This document shows positions 6,852 to 14,783 of a stretch of DNA of 64,000 bases, piece after piece. Every line of letters starts with the position of its first letter. Within the stretch, counting starts at the first letter, position 1. The notes under the pieces were generated by a model. That model did not search any database, was not told the DNA's origin, and was given only the letters and a program-made list of their open reading frames with translations. This DNA is from Geomonas sp. Red32 (GTDB lineage Bacteria > Desulfobacterota > Desulfuromonadia > Geobacterales > Geobacteraceae), in the NCBI RefSeq assembly GCF_023652955.1, contig NZ_JAKLOY010000010.1:62001-126000 (forward strand). Reading direction: 5' to 3'. The translations under genes were made by a program, and so were the position numbers.

Positions 6852-9248
6852 ATGTCCAAGCTTTTTGTAGTCGGTATCGGCCCGGGTGGGCTGAACCATA
6901 TGACCTTCGAGGCTCGGGAGGCGATCGAACGCTCCGACGTCATCGTCGGTTACCAGACCTATCTCGATTTCATCGATACCCTCCTCCCCGGCAAGGAGGT
7001 CGTCTCCTCCGGCATGATGCGTGAGGTGGAGCGCTGCTCGCAGGCGCTTTCCATCGCTGCCACCGGCAAGACGGTCTCCCTCATCTCCAGCGGCGATGCC
7101 GGTATCTACGGCATGGCCGGGCTCGCTCTCGAGCTCGCGGACGCGGCCGAGGCCGACCCCGCCTCTCCCCTTCGCGGGGTGGAGATCGTGGTGGTCCCGG
7201 GTGTTTCGGCAGTGCAGGCAGCGGCATCCGTGCTGGGCGCCCCCCTCATGCACGACTTCGCGGTGATCTCCCTCTCCGACCTGATGACCCCGATCGAAAA
7301 GATCCGCGCCCGCCTTCGCGCGGCGGCCGAGGCCGATTTCGTGGTGGCCCTCTATAACCCCCGCTCCAAGGGGCGGGTCACCCAGATCGAGGAAGCGGCC
7401 GAGATCCTGATCGCCGCGCGCGGCCCGCAGGTTCCGGTCGGCATCGTGAGAAATGCCTGCCGCGACGGCGAAGCCTGTACCGTCACCACCTTGGGCGAGA
7501 TGCTCACCCATCCCATCGATATGTTCTCCATCGTCATCATCGGCAACGCGTCGACCCGCATCTCCCACGATGGCCGGATCCTTACCCCGCGCGGTTACGC
7601 GAGCCGCGGCCGCATCCCCGGCAAGGGGCCTGCGGGGGCGCCCGAGCAGGCAAGTGAGAGCGCGTGCGAGAGCGGGTGCAACTGTGCTTGCGAGGGCGGA
7701 GACGCCCGCGTCCAGAAAGAAGACGCTCCCCGTTCCCTCATGTTCTGCGGCACCGGATCGGACGTCGGTAAATCGGTGATCACCGCGGGCTTTTGCCGCA
7801 TCCTCAAGCGGCGCGGCATTTCCGTGGCACCGTTCAAGTCCCAGAACATGGCGCTCAACTCGGCGGTCACTCCCGAGGGGGGCGAGATCGGGCGCGCCCA
7901 GGCGGTGCAGGCCGAGGCGTGCGGAATCGATCCCCACACCGACATGAACCCCGTCCTCCTGAAGCCGAACTCGGAGACCGGAAGCCAGGTCATCGTCCAG
8001 GGGCGGGTGGTCCGCAATATGGGGGTGAAGGAGTACAACGCCTACAAGCCGGAAGCCCTGGTCAAGGTCCGGGAAAGCTACGGGAGGCTGCACGATGCCT
8101 ACTCGTTCGTGGTGATCGAAGGGGCGGGGAGCATCGCCGAGATCAACCTGCGCGCCCACGACATCGCCAACCTCAAGATCGCCGGCATGGCAGGGGCTCC
8201 CGTCATCCTGATCGCCGATATCGATCGCGGCGGCGTCTTCGCCCAGATCGTGGGGACCATCGAGCTGTTGACCCCGGAAGAGAAGGCCATGGTGAAAGGG
8301 GTCGTCATCAACAAGTTCCGTGGCGATGCTTCGCTGCTCAAGTCGGGTATCGAGCTGGTGGAGGCGCGGACCGGGATCCCGGTGCTGGGTGTCGTTCCCT
8401 GGTACCGCGGACCGGCTATTCCCGAAGAGGACAGCGTGGCCCTCCAGCGAAAGCCCGCCTCGCACTTACCGGCTTCCGGCGGCGAAAAGGTGCGGGTCGG
8501 CGTGGTGCGCCTGCCGCGGATCTCCAACTACACCGACTTCAGCGCGCTCGAGCGCGAAGAGGACGTTTCCGTCACCTACCTCGAATCGCCCACGGCGGTC
8601 GCGGGGCTCGACCTCCTCGTGCTGCCGGGAACGAAATCGACCCTTGCCGACCTGAAGTTCCTGCGGGAGAGCGGCCTTGCCGACGCCATCCGATCCTTCG
8701 CCGGTCCGGTGGCCGGTATCTGCGGCGGTTACCAGATGCTGGGAAGCGTGGTCCTCGATCCCCTGAAAGTGGAGTCGGAGCTGACGGAAATGCCGGGTTT
8801 GGGACTGCTCGACGTTAAGACCACCATGCTGGGAGAGAAACAGACTCACCTGGCTGAGGCCGAGCTTTTAGCCGAAGGGGTGATGGCCGACGGCTCTTCC
8901 CCTTTCCTGACCGGTTACGAAATCCACATGGGAGAGACCGAGCTGGGCGCCGGTTCCCGCCCCTTCGCCCGTATCGTGAAACGCTCGGGGAAGGCCGCAG
9001 ACGTTGCCGACGGCGCCGTTTCCTGCGACGGAAGGGTTTTCGGCACCTACCTGCATGGCATCTTCGACAATGACGCCTTCCGGAGCTCCCTCCTGAACCG
9101 CGTCCGCCGCGCCAAGGGAATGCCTGAGCGTTCGGCCGCTGCCGTCGCGGCCGATCCCTTCGACGCCCTCGCGGCCCATCTCGAGTTGCACCTGGACATG
9201 GACAAGATCTTCTCCATCTGCGGCCTGGCGCCCTCTCACCCTGCATGA
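6852..9248 (+). CDS. cbiHP: Fusion of CbiH (precorrin-3B C17-methyltransferase) and CbiP/CobQ (cobyric acid synthase)
   Basis: An uninterrupted 798-residue frame joins two enzymes. Residues 1 to about 255 are CbiH, the ring-contraction C17-methyltransferase (VVGIGPGGLNHMTFEAREAI, ISSGDAGIYGMAG, VALYNPRSKGR). From about 290 on is CbiP/CobQ, which amidates four carboxylates using glutamine and ATP: P-loop GTGSDVGKS, amidotransferase nucleophile in AGICGGYQMLG and catalytic histidine in YLHGIFDND. Between them is a linker of about 40 residues containing C-ESG-C-N-C-A-C. ATG 6852 is used instead of the adjoining TTG. An in-frame ATG at 7740 could start CbiP alone, but it has no strong ribosome binding site. 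Confidence 0.93.
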   Translation: MSKLFVVGIGPGGLNHMTFEAREAIERSDVIVGYQTYLDFIDTLLPGKEVVSSGMMREVERCSQALSIAATGKTVSLISSGDAGIYGMAGLALELADAAEADPASPLRGVEIVVVPGVSAVQAAASVLGAPLMHDFAVISLSDLMTPIEKIRARLRAAAEADFVVALYNPRSKGRVTQIEEAAEILIAARGPQVPVGIVRNACRDGEACTVTTLGEMLTHPIDMFSIVIIGNASTRISHDGRILTPRGYASRGRIPGKGPAGAPEQASESACESGCNCACEGGDARVQKEDAPRSLMFCGTGSDVGKSVITAGFCRILKRRGISVAPFKSQNMALNSAVTPEGGEIGRAQAVQAEACGIDPHTDMNPVLLKPNSETGSQVIVQGRVVRNMGVKEYNAYKPEALVKVRESYGRLHDAYSFVVIEGAGSIAEINLRAHDIANLKIAGMAGAPVILIADIDRGGVFAQIVGTIELLTPEEKAMVKGVVINKFRGDASLLKSGIELVEARTGIPVLGVVPWYRGPAIPEEDSVALQRKPASHLPASGGEKVRVGVVRLPRISNYTDFSALEREEDVSVTYLESPTAVAGLDLLVLPGTKSTLADLKFLRESGLADAIRSFAGPVAGICGGYQMLGSVVLDPLKVESELTEMPGLGLLDVKTTMLGEKQTHLAEAELLAEGVMADGSSPFLTGYEIHMGETELGAGSRPFARIVKRSGKAADVADGAVSCDGRVFGTYLHGIFDNDAFRSSLLNRVRRAKGMPERSAAAVAADPFDALAAHLELHLDMDKIFSICGLAPSHPA

Positions 9249-9287
9249 CCGGCGGGCGTCCCGACAAGGTTGCGAACAGGTGGTCCA

Positions 9288-9326
9288 ACGTCCCCCCCTT
9301 TGCGAAGGGGGGACAGGGGGGATTTC
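9288..9326. repeat. C/G-run dispersed hairpin repeat
   Basis: CCCCCCCTTTGCGAAGGGGGG followed by ACAGGGGGGATTT, between cbiHP and cbiB. The copies at 20834 and 60804 have the same GCGA loop and the same tail. Confidence 0.8.
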
Positions 9327-9381
9327 CCCGGCCCGTTCCTGCCGTCGCGGCTACTGACGCCGCTTCCGCTGGGTGCCGCTG

Positions 9382-10353
9382 ATGGAGCATCTTCCCCCCG
9401 AGATTGCCCTGGTCCTCGCCGCGGTTGCCCTCGACCTCCTGCTGGGGGACCCGCGCTGCCTCCCGCACCCGGTGGTCGGGATCGGGCGCCTGATCTCGTT
9501 TCTGGAGGCCCGGCTCAGGAAGAGCTTCGGCAACCTCAGGGTGGCGGGAATCCTTCTCCTTGTGGTCACCGTCGCGACCACCTACCTCCTGGCGGCGCTG
9601 ATTCTGAAGGCGGCGTACCTCGTCTCGCCGGTTTCCGGCTTCGTGGCCGCCCTCTATCTCTCATGGGTCACCCTGGCCGCCCGTTCGCTGCACGTGGAAT
9701 CGGCCAAAGTCGCCAAGGCCCTTTGTGCTAACGACCTCCCCGGTGCACGGGTGGCGCTCTCCTACATCGTCGGGCGGGAGACTGCGGAGCTCGACGAGCC
9801 CGAGGTCGTGCGGGGGGCCGTGGAGACGGTAGCGGAAAATACCGGCGACGGCGTCATCGCTCCGCTCTTCTACCTGATGCTGGGCGGACCGGCGCTGGCC
9901 CTGGCCTATAAGGCGGTCAACACGCTCGACTCGATGGTGGGGTACAAGAACGACCGGTACCTCGAGCTCGGCTGGGCGTCGGCCCGCTTCGACGACCTGG
10001 CCAATTATCTCCCGGCCCGGCTCACTGCGCTGCTCATGGTGGCCGCGGCGCCGCTTTGCGGGTTGAGCGGAAAAGGCGCCTGGCGCATCATGCGCCGGGA
10101 CCGCAGGAACCATTCGTCGCCCAACAGCGGCTTCCCGGAATCGGCCGCCGCCGGGGCCTTGCAGGTCCGGCTGGGAGGTGCCAACCGCTACTTCGGTAGG
10201 ATCGTGGAGAAGCCGTCCATCGGAGATGCGATTGTTCCGCTTTCCATCGCCACCTATGCCGGCGTCGTCAGGCTGATGTACTGCAGTGAACTTTTACTCG
10301 TCGGCTTGTGGCTGTTGATCCGCGTGCCGTCCATCCTCACCCCAGCGCAGTAG
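9382..10353 (+). CDS. cbiB: Adenosylcobinamide-phosphate synthase (CbiB)
   Basis: CbiB is an inner-membrane protein that attaches (R)-1-aminopropanol O-2-phosphate to adenosylcobyric acid. The 323-residue chain begins with a hydrophobic segment and the signature DLLLGDPRCLPHPVVGIGRLI, and later shows VAENTGDGVIAPLFYLMLGGPALALAYKAVNTLDSMVGYK. Several membrane segments are evident. GTG 9373 is an alternative start and neither has a clear ribosome binding site. It is followed after six bases by cobD, which makes its substrate. Confidence 0.94.
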   Translation: MEHLPPEIALVLAAVALDLLLGDPRCLPHPVVGIGRLISFLEARLRKSFGNLRVAGILLLVVTVATTYLLAALILKAAYLVSPVSGFVAALYLSWVTLAARSLHVESAKVAKALCANDLPGARVALSYIVGRETAELDEPEVVRGAVETVAENTGDGVIAPLFYLMLGGPALALAYKAVNTLDSMVGYKNDRYLELGWASARFDDLANYLPARLTALLMVAAAPLCGLSGKGAWRIMRRDRRNHSSPNSGFPESAAAGALQVRLGGANRYFGRIVEKPSIGDAIVPLSIATYAGVVRLMYCSELLLVGLWLLIRVPSILTPAQ

Positions 10354-10359
10354 GTTCTT

Positions 10360-11451
10360 ATGTCCGCTCCTCACGAACATGGAGGCAACATCTTCGCCAT
10401 CGCCCGGTCCCTCGGACTTCCCCCGGAGGCGATACTGGACTTTTCCGCCAGTATCAATCCGCTCGGGATGGCTCCCGGCGTGGCGAGCGCCCTGGCTGCC
10501 TCTTTGCCGAACCTGCTGCACTATCCGGACAAGGGGGCGGTAGAGCTGAAAGAGCGGATTGCCTCCTATCACGGGCTTGCCCCCGAAGAGGTGGCGGTGG
10601 GTAACGGCTCGACGGAGCTGATCCACCTTCTCCCGCGGCTGGTGGCAGGGGCGGGGAAACGTGCGCTGATCGTCGCCCCGGCCTTTGCCGAGTATGCGGC
10701 GGCCTTGGAGCGCGCCGGTTGGGAGATCGAATACTTCCATCTCACGAAGGAGGACGGTTTCGCCCTTGACGCCGCCAGGCTCAAGGAAAGGCTTGCCCTC
10801 GGCTACGACCTCCTCTTTCTTTGCAACCCCGCCAATCCCACCGGAATTCTCACCCCGGCCGAAACGATCTGGGATGTCATCCGGCTCTGCCGGGCCAGCG
10901 GCACCTTCCTGGCTCTTGACGAAGCTTTCATGGACTTTTGCGAGGAGGCGTCTGCCAAGGAACTGGTCCGCGGCGTCCCCAACGTGCTTCTTCTCCGCTC
11001 CATGACCAAGTTCTTCGCCATCCCGGGGCTGCGGCTTGGCTATGCCCTCGGTGCCGCCGAGACTATCGCGTCGCTTGCTGCCCTCCAGGATCCCTGGAGC
11101 GTCAACACCGCCGCCCAGGTGGCGGGGGTGGCCTCGCTGGCGGATGAGGATTACCGCACCCGGACCAGGAAGCTGGTTGCCGGGGAACGCGCCTTTTTGG
11201 CCGGGGAACTCGCGCGGTATCCGCAACTGCGGGTCTACCCTGGCGCCGCCAACTATCTGCTGGCAGAGATTCTCTCGGGTGGCACCGCTAAGGATCTCCG
11301 CGGGTACCTCATGCCGCGCGGTATCCTGATCCGGGATTGTGCGAATTTCGAGGGGCTGGACGGGCGGTTCTTCCGGGTCGCGGTCAGGCTGAGGGAGGAG
11401 AACTTGAAGCTGCTGGAGGGGATCGGGACGTTTCTCTCCAAAAGGTACTAA
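10360..11451 (+). CDS. cobD: L-threonine-O-3-phosphate decarboxylase (CobD), PLP-dependent
   Basis: CobD is an aminotransferase-fold PLP enzyme that makes (R)-1-amino-2-propanol O-2-phosphate for CbiB. The 363-residue protein has the family opening HGGNIFAIARSLGLPPEAILDFSASINPLG, the cofactor region FLCNPANPTGILT and the Schiff-base lysine in RSMTKFFAIPGLRLGY. It resembles histidinol-phosphate aminotransferase, but the opening motif and position beside cbiB decide the call. It is the last gene of the cobalamin run and is followed directly by a strong terminator. Confidence 0.93.
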   Translation: MSAPHEHGGNIFAIARSLGLPPEAILDFSASINPLGMAPGVASALAASLPNLLHYPDKGAVELKERIASYHGLAPEEVAVGNGSTELIHLLPRLVAGAGKRALIVAPAFAEYAAALERAGWEIEYFHLTKEDGFALDAARLKERLALGYDLLFLCNPANPTGILTPAETIWDVIRLCRASGTFLALDEAFMDFCEEASAKELVRGVPNVLLLRSMTKFFAIPGLRLGYALGAAETIASLAALQDPWSVNTAAQVAGVASLADEDYRTRTRKLVAGERAFLAGELARYPQLRVYPGAANYLLAEILSGGTAKDLRGYLMPRGILIRDCANFEGLDGRFFRVAVRLREENLKLLEGIGTFLSKRY

Positions 11452-11452
11452 A

Positions 11453-11498
11453 AAAGGGAAAGCCGGGTGAGCGTGATGCTCCCCGGCTTTCCCTTTTT
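11453..11498. terminator. Bidirectional intrinsic terminator after cobD
   Basis: A perfect 15-bp stem (AAAGGGAAAGCCGGG / CCCGGCTTTCCCTTT) with a 14-base loop is flanked by A and T runs. It therefore ends both the cobalamin operon on the plus strand and the convergent PilZ gene. Confidence 0.93.
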
Positions 11499-11519
11499 AT
11501 TATTGATATTTGTTGTGGC

Positions 11520-12245
11520 CTAGTCGGCCATGTCGCGCATCTGCTTGCGGCAGTTCCTGATCCGGTTGATCTCTTCCTTGCAGACGTAGCGGACGATGGC
11601 GTCGCGGTCGCGCTCGTTGATGTGCATGAAGGAGAGTCCGGAGCTTACCACCGATACGTCGTCCCGTTCCACCACCTCGCTGTGGACTACCTGGGCCACC
11701 ACCGGGACCACTTTCGGCTCGGTCAGCGGAAGATGGAAGGTGGCGTAGACGATGTCTCCCATGGCCATGGCCATCTCGGTCTCCGTCCGTAACCCGCCGC
11801 CGCTGATGTTCACGATGCGCGGAACGCCACCCTTGCCGGCCACCCGCAAACCGCCGAACCCGTTCTCCTCGGCGGTCCCGGCGGTCACGTTGAAGAGCAC
11901 CACCGGAATCTCGGTTCCCAGCCGGAAAAACTCCCGGCTGTCCTCGGGGACCACCGGGCCGGCGAAGCCCGCCCTCAGCTCTTCGCTCGCGTCATCGAGC
12001 AGGACGACCTTGCAGCTGTAGCCGTATCCCATCCCTCCGACCCGCACCACCAGCGGGGCCTCGCGGTGGAGTTGCGCGCCGATGGGTACCTTGTCCCAGC
12101 TAAGGCGAAGGCCGATGTGACCTTCTTCCACAGCGGTGACGACGGCACCGTCGTTGAATACCTTGCCGCCTTCTACGTTCACTTCGACGACAGCACGCTG
12201 CCCCGGGTGAAAGTAGTCCCTATAGTTGCAGGGTTCCTTTTCCAT
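11520..12245 (-). CDS. PilZ-domain cyclic di-GMP-binding protein with YcgR-like N-terminal domain
   Basis: The 241-residue protein has a beta-rich N-terminal half like the YcgR/PilZN flagellar-brake domain, then a PilZ domain from about residue 105. The cyclic di-GMP binding motifs are present: RxxxR in SREFFRLG and NxSxxG in IVNISGGGLR. It probably couples cyclic di-GMP to motility or surface behaviour; the target cannot be read from the sequence. It stands alone, convergent with cobD. A GGDEF protein lies 2.5 kb away at 14784. Confidence 0.85.
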   Translation of the reverse strand: MEKEPCNYRDYFHPGQRAVVEVNVEGGKVFNDGAVVTAVEEGHIGLRLSWDKVPIGAQLHREAPLVVRVGGMGYGYSCKVVLLDDASEELRAGFAGPVVPEDSREFFRLGTEIPVVLFNVTAGTAEENGFGGLRVAGKGGVPRIVNISGGGLRTETEMAMAMGDIVYATFHLPLTEPKVVPVVAQVVHSEVVERDDVSVVSSGLSFMHINERDRDAIVRYVCKEEINRIRNCRKQMRDMAD

Positions 12246-12484
12246 GTCCCGCCGCCCATCAATGAATTAAATGACAGTAAATAAGTCTGCTTGAGTACCG
12301 TCAGAATGCAAGCGCGAAGCCAACCGCCGCTGCATTCATTAGTGCCATAAAATTGCTAGTGATATACACCTCCTGCAGCCTTATTTCAACGAGATATTTT
12401 CTGAGGCATCCTGGTCCGTTCAACCTCTCAGTTATTTCACGGAAATTTCCTCGCCGCCACCGTCATCTGGCGGACATATATTCC
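12246..12484. other. Spacer upstream of the PilZ gene; no gene called
   Basis: About 240 bases with lower G+C than the surroundings. On the minus strand there is a good AGGAGG ribosome-binding-like sequence near 12370, but the frame after it is at most about 22 codons (a hydrophobic MALMNAAAVGFALAF-like end), so I do not call a gene. It presumably holds the PilZ promoter. Confidence 0.4.
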
Positions 12485-12512
12485 TTGACTTTGCGTCCCC
12501 CGTGGCTATTCT
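12485..12512 (+). promoter_or_regulatory. Sigma-70 promoter of the zur-znuCB genes
   Basis: TTGACT (-35, 12485-12490) and TATTCT (-10, 12507-12512) are separated by 16 bases, 33 bases before the regulator's start codon. Confidence 0.6.
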
Positions 12513-12513
12513 A

Positions 12514-12533
12514 AAACGAAATCATTTCCATTT
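12514..12533 (+). promoter_or_regulatory. Candidate Fur/Zur operator
   Basis: The palindrome GAAAT-C-ATTTC (12518-12528) in an A/T-rich context sits at the expected transcription start just after the -10 box. This is where the adjacent Fur-family regulator would autorepress. The match is to the general A/T-rich palindrome character of such boxes, not to a defined consensus. Confidence 0.5.
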
Positions 12534-12544
12534 AGGAGCGCCCG

Positions 12545-12979
12545 ATGGACCAGCGCCACGTCCAGGCTCTCAAGCAGGCCGGCATGAAGGCCACCCCCAA
12601 GCGGCTCGCCATTCTCGACATGCTCGACGGCGAGAGCTCCTTCGCAAGCCCGGAAGAGCTTTGGAAGCGGCTTCGCGACCGCTTCGAGCGGCTCGGCCTC
12701 CCCACCGTTTACCGTAACCTCGAGGAGCTGGCGGCCAGCGGGGTGATCACCAAGGTGATCCACCCGAACCGGCAGCTGTATTACTTTTTCTGCGGCAACC
12801 GCGAACACCACCATCACTTCGTCTGCCTCAACTGCCGCAAGGTGGAGGATATCCCCTCCTGCGGGATCGAGGCACTGGAGCGCGAGGTGAGCGGGAAGAC
12901 GGGAGGGAAGGTTCTCTCGCACATCCTGCAGTTGAACGGGCTGTGCGGCGGGTGCCTGGAAAAGGGAGAGAACAAATGA
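12545..12979 (+). CDS. Fur-family metal regulator, probably Zur
   Basis: The 144-residue protein has the Fur winged helix (TPKRLAILDMLDG, LPTVYRNLEELAASGVITK) and a dimerisation domain with metal ligands: the HHHHF cluster, CLNC near residue 95 and a C-terminal CGGC. Two CxxC pairs form the structural zinc site of the family. It overlaps a zinc-type ABC transporter gene by four bases (ATGA), so it most likely represses zinc uptake when zinc is plentiful. Fur or PerR cannot be excluded from sequence alone. Confidence 0.85.
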   Translation: MDQRHVQALKQAGMKATPKRLAILDMLDGESSFASPEELWKRLRDRFERLGLPTVYRNLEELAASGVITKVIHPNRQLYYFFCGNREHHHHFVCLNCRKVEDIPSCGIEALEREVSGKTGGKVLSHILQLNGLCGGCLEKGENK

Positions 12980-13755
12980 CATCGTCACCGGCGCCCTCGG
13001 GGCGCGACCAGGCCGTCCTTTCGGTCGAGCACCTAACGGCGGGCTACCACGGGACCGAGGTGCTGAAGGATATCTCCTTCAGCGTCCGGGCCGGCGACTA
13101 CATCGGCATCTGCGGCCCCAACGGGTCGGGGAAGAGCACCATGATCAAGGTCATCCTGGGGCTTCTTCCCCCGCTCAAGGGAGATATCTCCATTCTGGGG
13201 ACCCCGCAGGGGGCCTTCAAGGAGTGGGAGCGGATCGGCTACCTGCCGCAGGGGCTCCAGTTTTTCAACCCGCATTTCCCGGCCAAGGTGGAGGAGGTCA
13301 TCAGGCTCGGCCGTCTCTCCGCCAAGAAGTTTCCCAAGCGCTTCAACCGCGAGGACACCCTCGCCGTCGAGCGGACCATGGAGTGGATGGGGATCTCCGG
13401 AATCCGCGGCGCCATGATCGGCGAGCTGTCGGGCGGATTGCGGCAGCGGGTCCTCCTGGCGCGGGCGCTCGTGAACGAGCCGGAGCTGCTGGTCATGGAC
13501 GAACCGACCACCGCGCTCGACCCGGAAACCAGGGAGAGCTTCTACAAGCTGATCTTCGAGATGAACCAGGAGAAGAAATCGACCGTGCTGCTGGTCACCC
13601 ACGACACCGCGACCATCGGCAAGTACGCCTCCCATCTTCTCTACCTGGACAAGAAGATCATCTTCTACGGGAGTTTCGACGAGTTCTGCACTTCCCCGGA
13701 GATGACCGGGTTCTTCGGGGAGCACGGGCAGCACCTGGTCTGCCACCGGCACTAG
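12976..13755 (+). CDS. znuC: Zinc/manganese-type ABC transporter ATPase (ZnuC-like)
   Basis: A 259-residue ABC ATPase with Walker A GPNGSGKST, signature LSGGLRQRV, Walker B LLVMDEPTTALD and H-loop LLVTHD. Similarity pattern and the adjoining FecCD-unlike permease place it in the metal (Znu/Mnt/Zur-regulated) subgroup. The ATG overlaps the regulator's stop (ATGA), so regulator and transporter are co-translated. Substrate is inferred from context. Confidence 0.85.
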   Translation: MTSSPAPSGRDQAVLSVEHLTAGYHGTEVLKDISFSVRAGDYIGICGPNGSGKSTMIKVILGLLPPLKGDISILGTPQGAFKEWERIGYLPQGLQFFNPHFPAKVEEVIRLGRLSAKKFPKRFNREDTLAVERTMEWMGISGIRGAMIGELSGGLRQRVLLARALVNEPELLVMDEPTTALDPETRESFYKLIFEMNQEKKSTVLLVTHDTATIGKYASHLLYLDKKIIFYGSFDEFCTSPEMTGFFGEHGQHLVCHRH

Positions 13756-13792
13756 GTTCCGCCCTCTGGGATGTTCGGCTTATGAGGAAACA

Positions 13793-14617
13793 ATGGCTAT
13801 AACGGAAATGCTCAGTTACGGATTCATGCAGAGGGCCCTGATCGGCGGATCGTTGATCGCCATTCTCTGCTCGGTGCTCGGGATATTCCTGGTGCTCCGG
13901 AGGCTGTCGCTCATTGGCGACGGGCTCGCCCACGTCACCTTCGGATCGGTGGCGCTGGCGCTTTTTTTCCGTCTCTACTCGTTTTATATGACCCTCGCCA
14001 TCATCCCGGTGGTGCTCGTCTCCGCCCTCGGCATCCTGAAGCTGGCGCAGCGTGCGCGCATCTACGGCGACGCGGCCATCGGCATCGTCTCCGCCCTGGG
14101 GATCGCCCTCGGGGTCATGCTGGCGAGCCTGTCGGGCGGTTTCAACGTCGACCTCTTCAGCTACCTCTTCGGCAACATCCTTTCCATCAGCCGCGACGAG
14201 CTGATCATCGCGGCGGTCCTTTTCGCCGTGGTCATCGCCGGCGTGCTCGTCTTCTACAACGACCTCTTCGCAAGCACCTTCGACGAGGAGCTCGCCAAGT
14301 CCTCCGGGATCGACACCGGGCGGATTAACGCCATCCTGGTGCTGCTGACCGCCCTCACCGTGGTGCTCGCCATGAAGGTGGTGGGGATCATGCTGATCTC
14401 GGCGCTGCTGATCCTTCCCGCCGCCACCGCCCTGCAGCTCTCCAAGGGGTTCAAGACCGCCATCGTCTGCGCGGCCTGCATCGGTGTATGCACCGTGGTC
14501 GTCGGCATCGGGGTCTCCTTCAGCGCCAACCTCCCCACCGGGGCCACCATCGTGCTCATCAACTTCCTCACCTTCCTCACCGCCTTTGCGGCCCGCTCGT
14601 TGATCAGACACCGGTGA
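13793..14617 (+). CDS. znuB: Zinc/manganese-type ABC transporter permease (ZnuB-like)
   Basis: The 274-residue integral membrane protein belongs to the ABC-3 family. It opens with MLSYGFMQRALIGGSLIAILCSVLGIFLVLRRLSLIGDGLAHVTFGSVALA, a diagnostic stretch, and has about eight hydrophobic segments. It forms the import channel with the ATPase 37 bases upstream. No periplasmic metal-binding protein (ZnuA) follows. The operon ends at the terminator beginning at 14665. Confidence 0.88.
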   Translation: MAITEMLSYGFMQRALIGGSLIAILCSVLGIFLVLRRLSLIGDGLAHVTFGSVALALFFRLYSFYMTLAIIPVVLVSALGILKLAQRARIYGDAAIGIVSALGIALGVMLASLSGGFNVDLFSYLFGNILSISRDELIIAAVLFAVVIAGVLVFYNDLFASTFDEELAKSSGIDTGRINAILVLLTALTVVLAMKVVGIMLISALLILPAATALQLSKGFKTAIVCAACIGVCTVVVGIGVSFSANLPTGATIVLINFLTFLTAFAARSLIRHR

Positions 14618-14664
14618 AACTGGCGATGACGGGGTAGCGGCCCCGGATCGTTTCCCGGCGAGGT

Positions 14665-14701
14665 GCCCCGGCAGAAGTTCTTGCGTACCGGGGCTTTTTT
14701 C
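14665..14701 (+). terminator. Intrinsic terminator after znuB
   Basis: Stem GCCCCGG / CCGGGGC (14665-14671, 14688-14694) followed by a run of T. Confidence 0.85.
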
Positions 14702-14783
14702 TGTCAACTTTCCGGCCGGACTGCCGAATAGGTGTAGAAGTGGGCTAGGCCCGCTCAGGTTTTTGCCAACGAGGCTTATTTCC

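Noticed and set aside
1..11451. Cobalamin riboswitch in front of the cbi genes
   Set aside because: I looked for the conserved B12 box in the visible spacers and found none; it could lie upstream of the window.
12330..12390. Small membrane peptide gene on the minus strand upstream of the PilZ gene
   Set aside because: There is an AGGAGG, but no standard start codon at usable spacing, and the frame is only about 20 codons.
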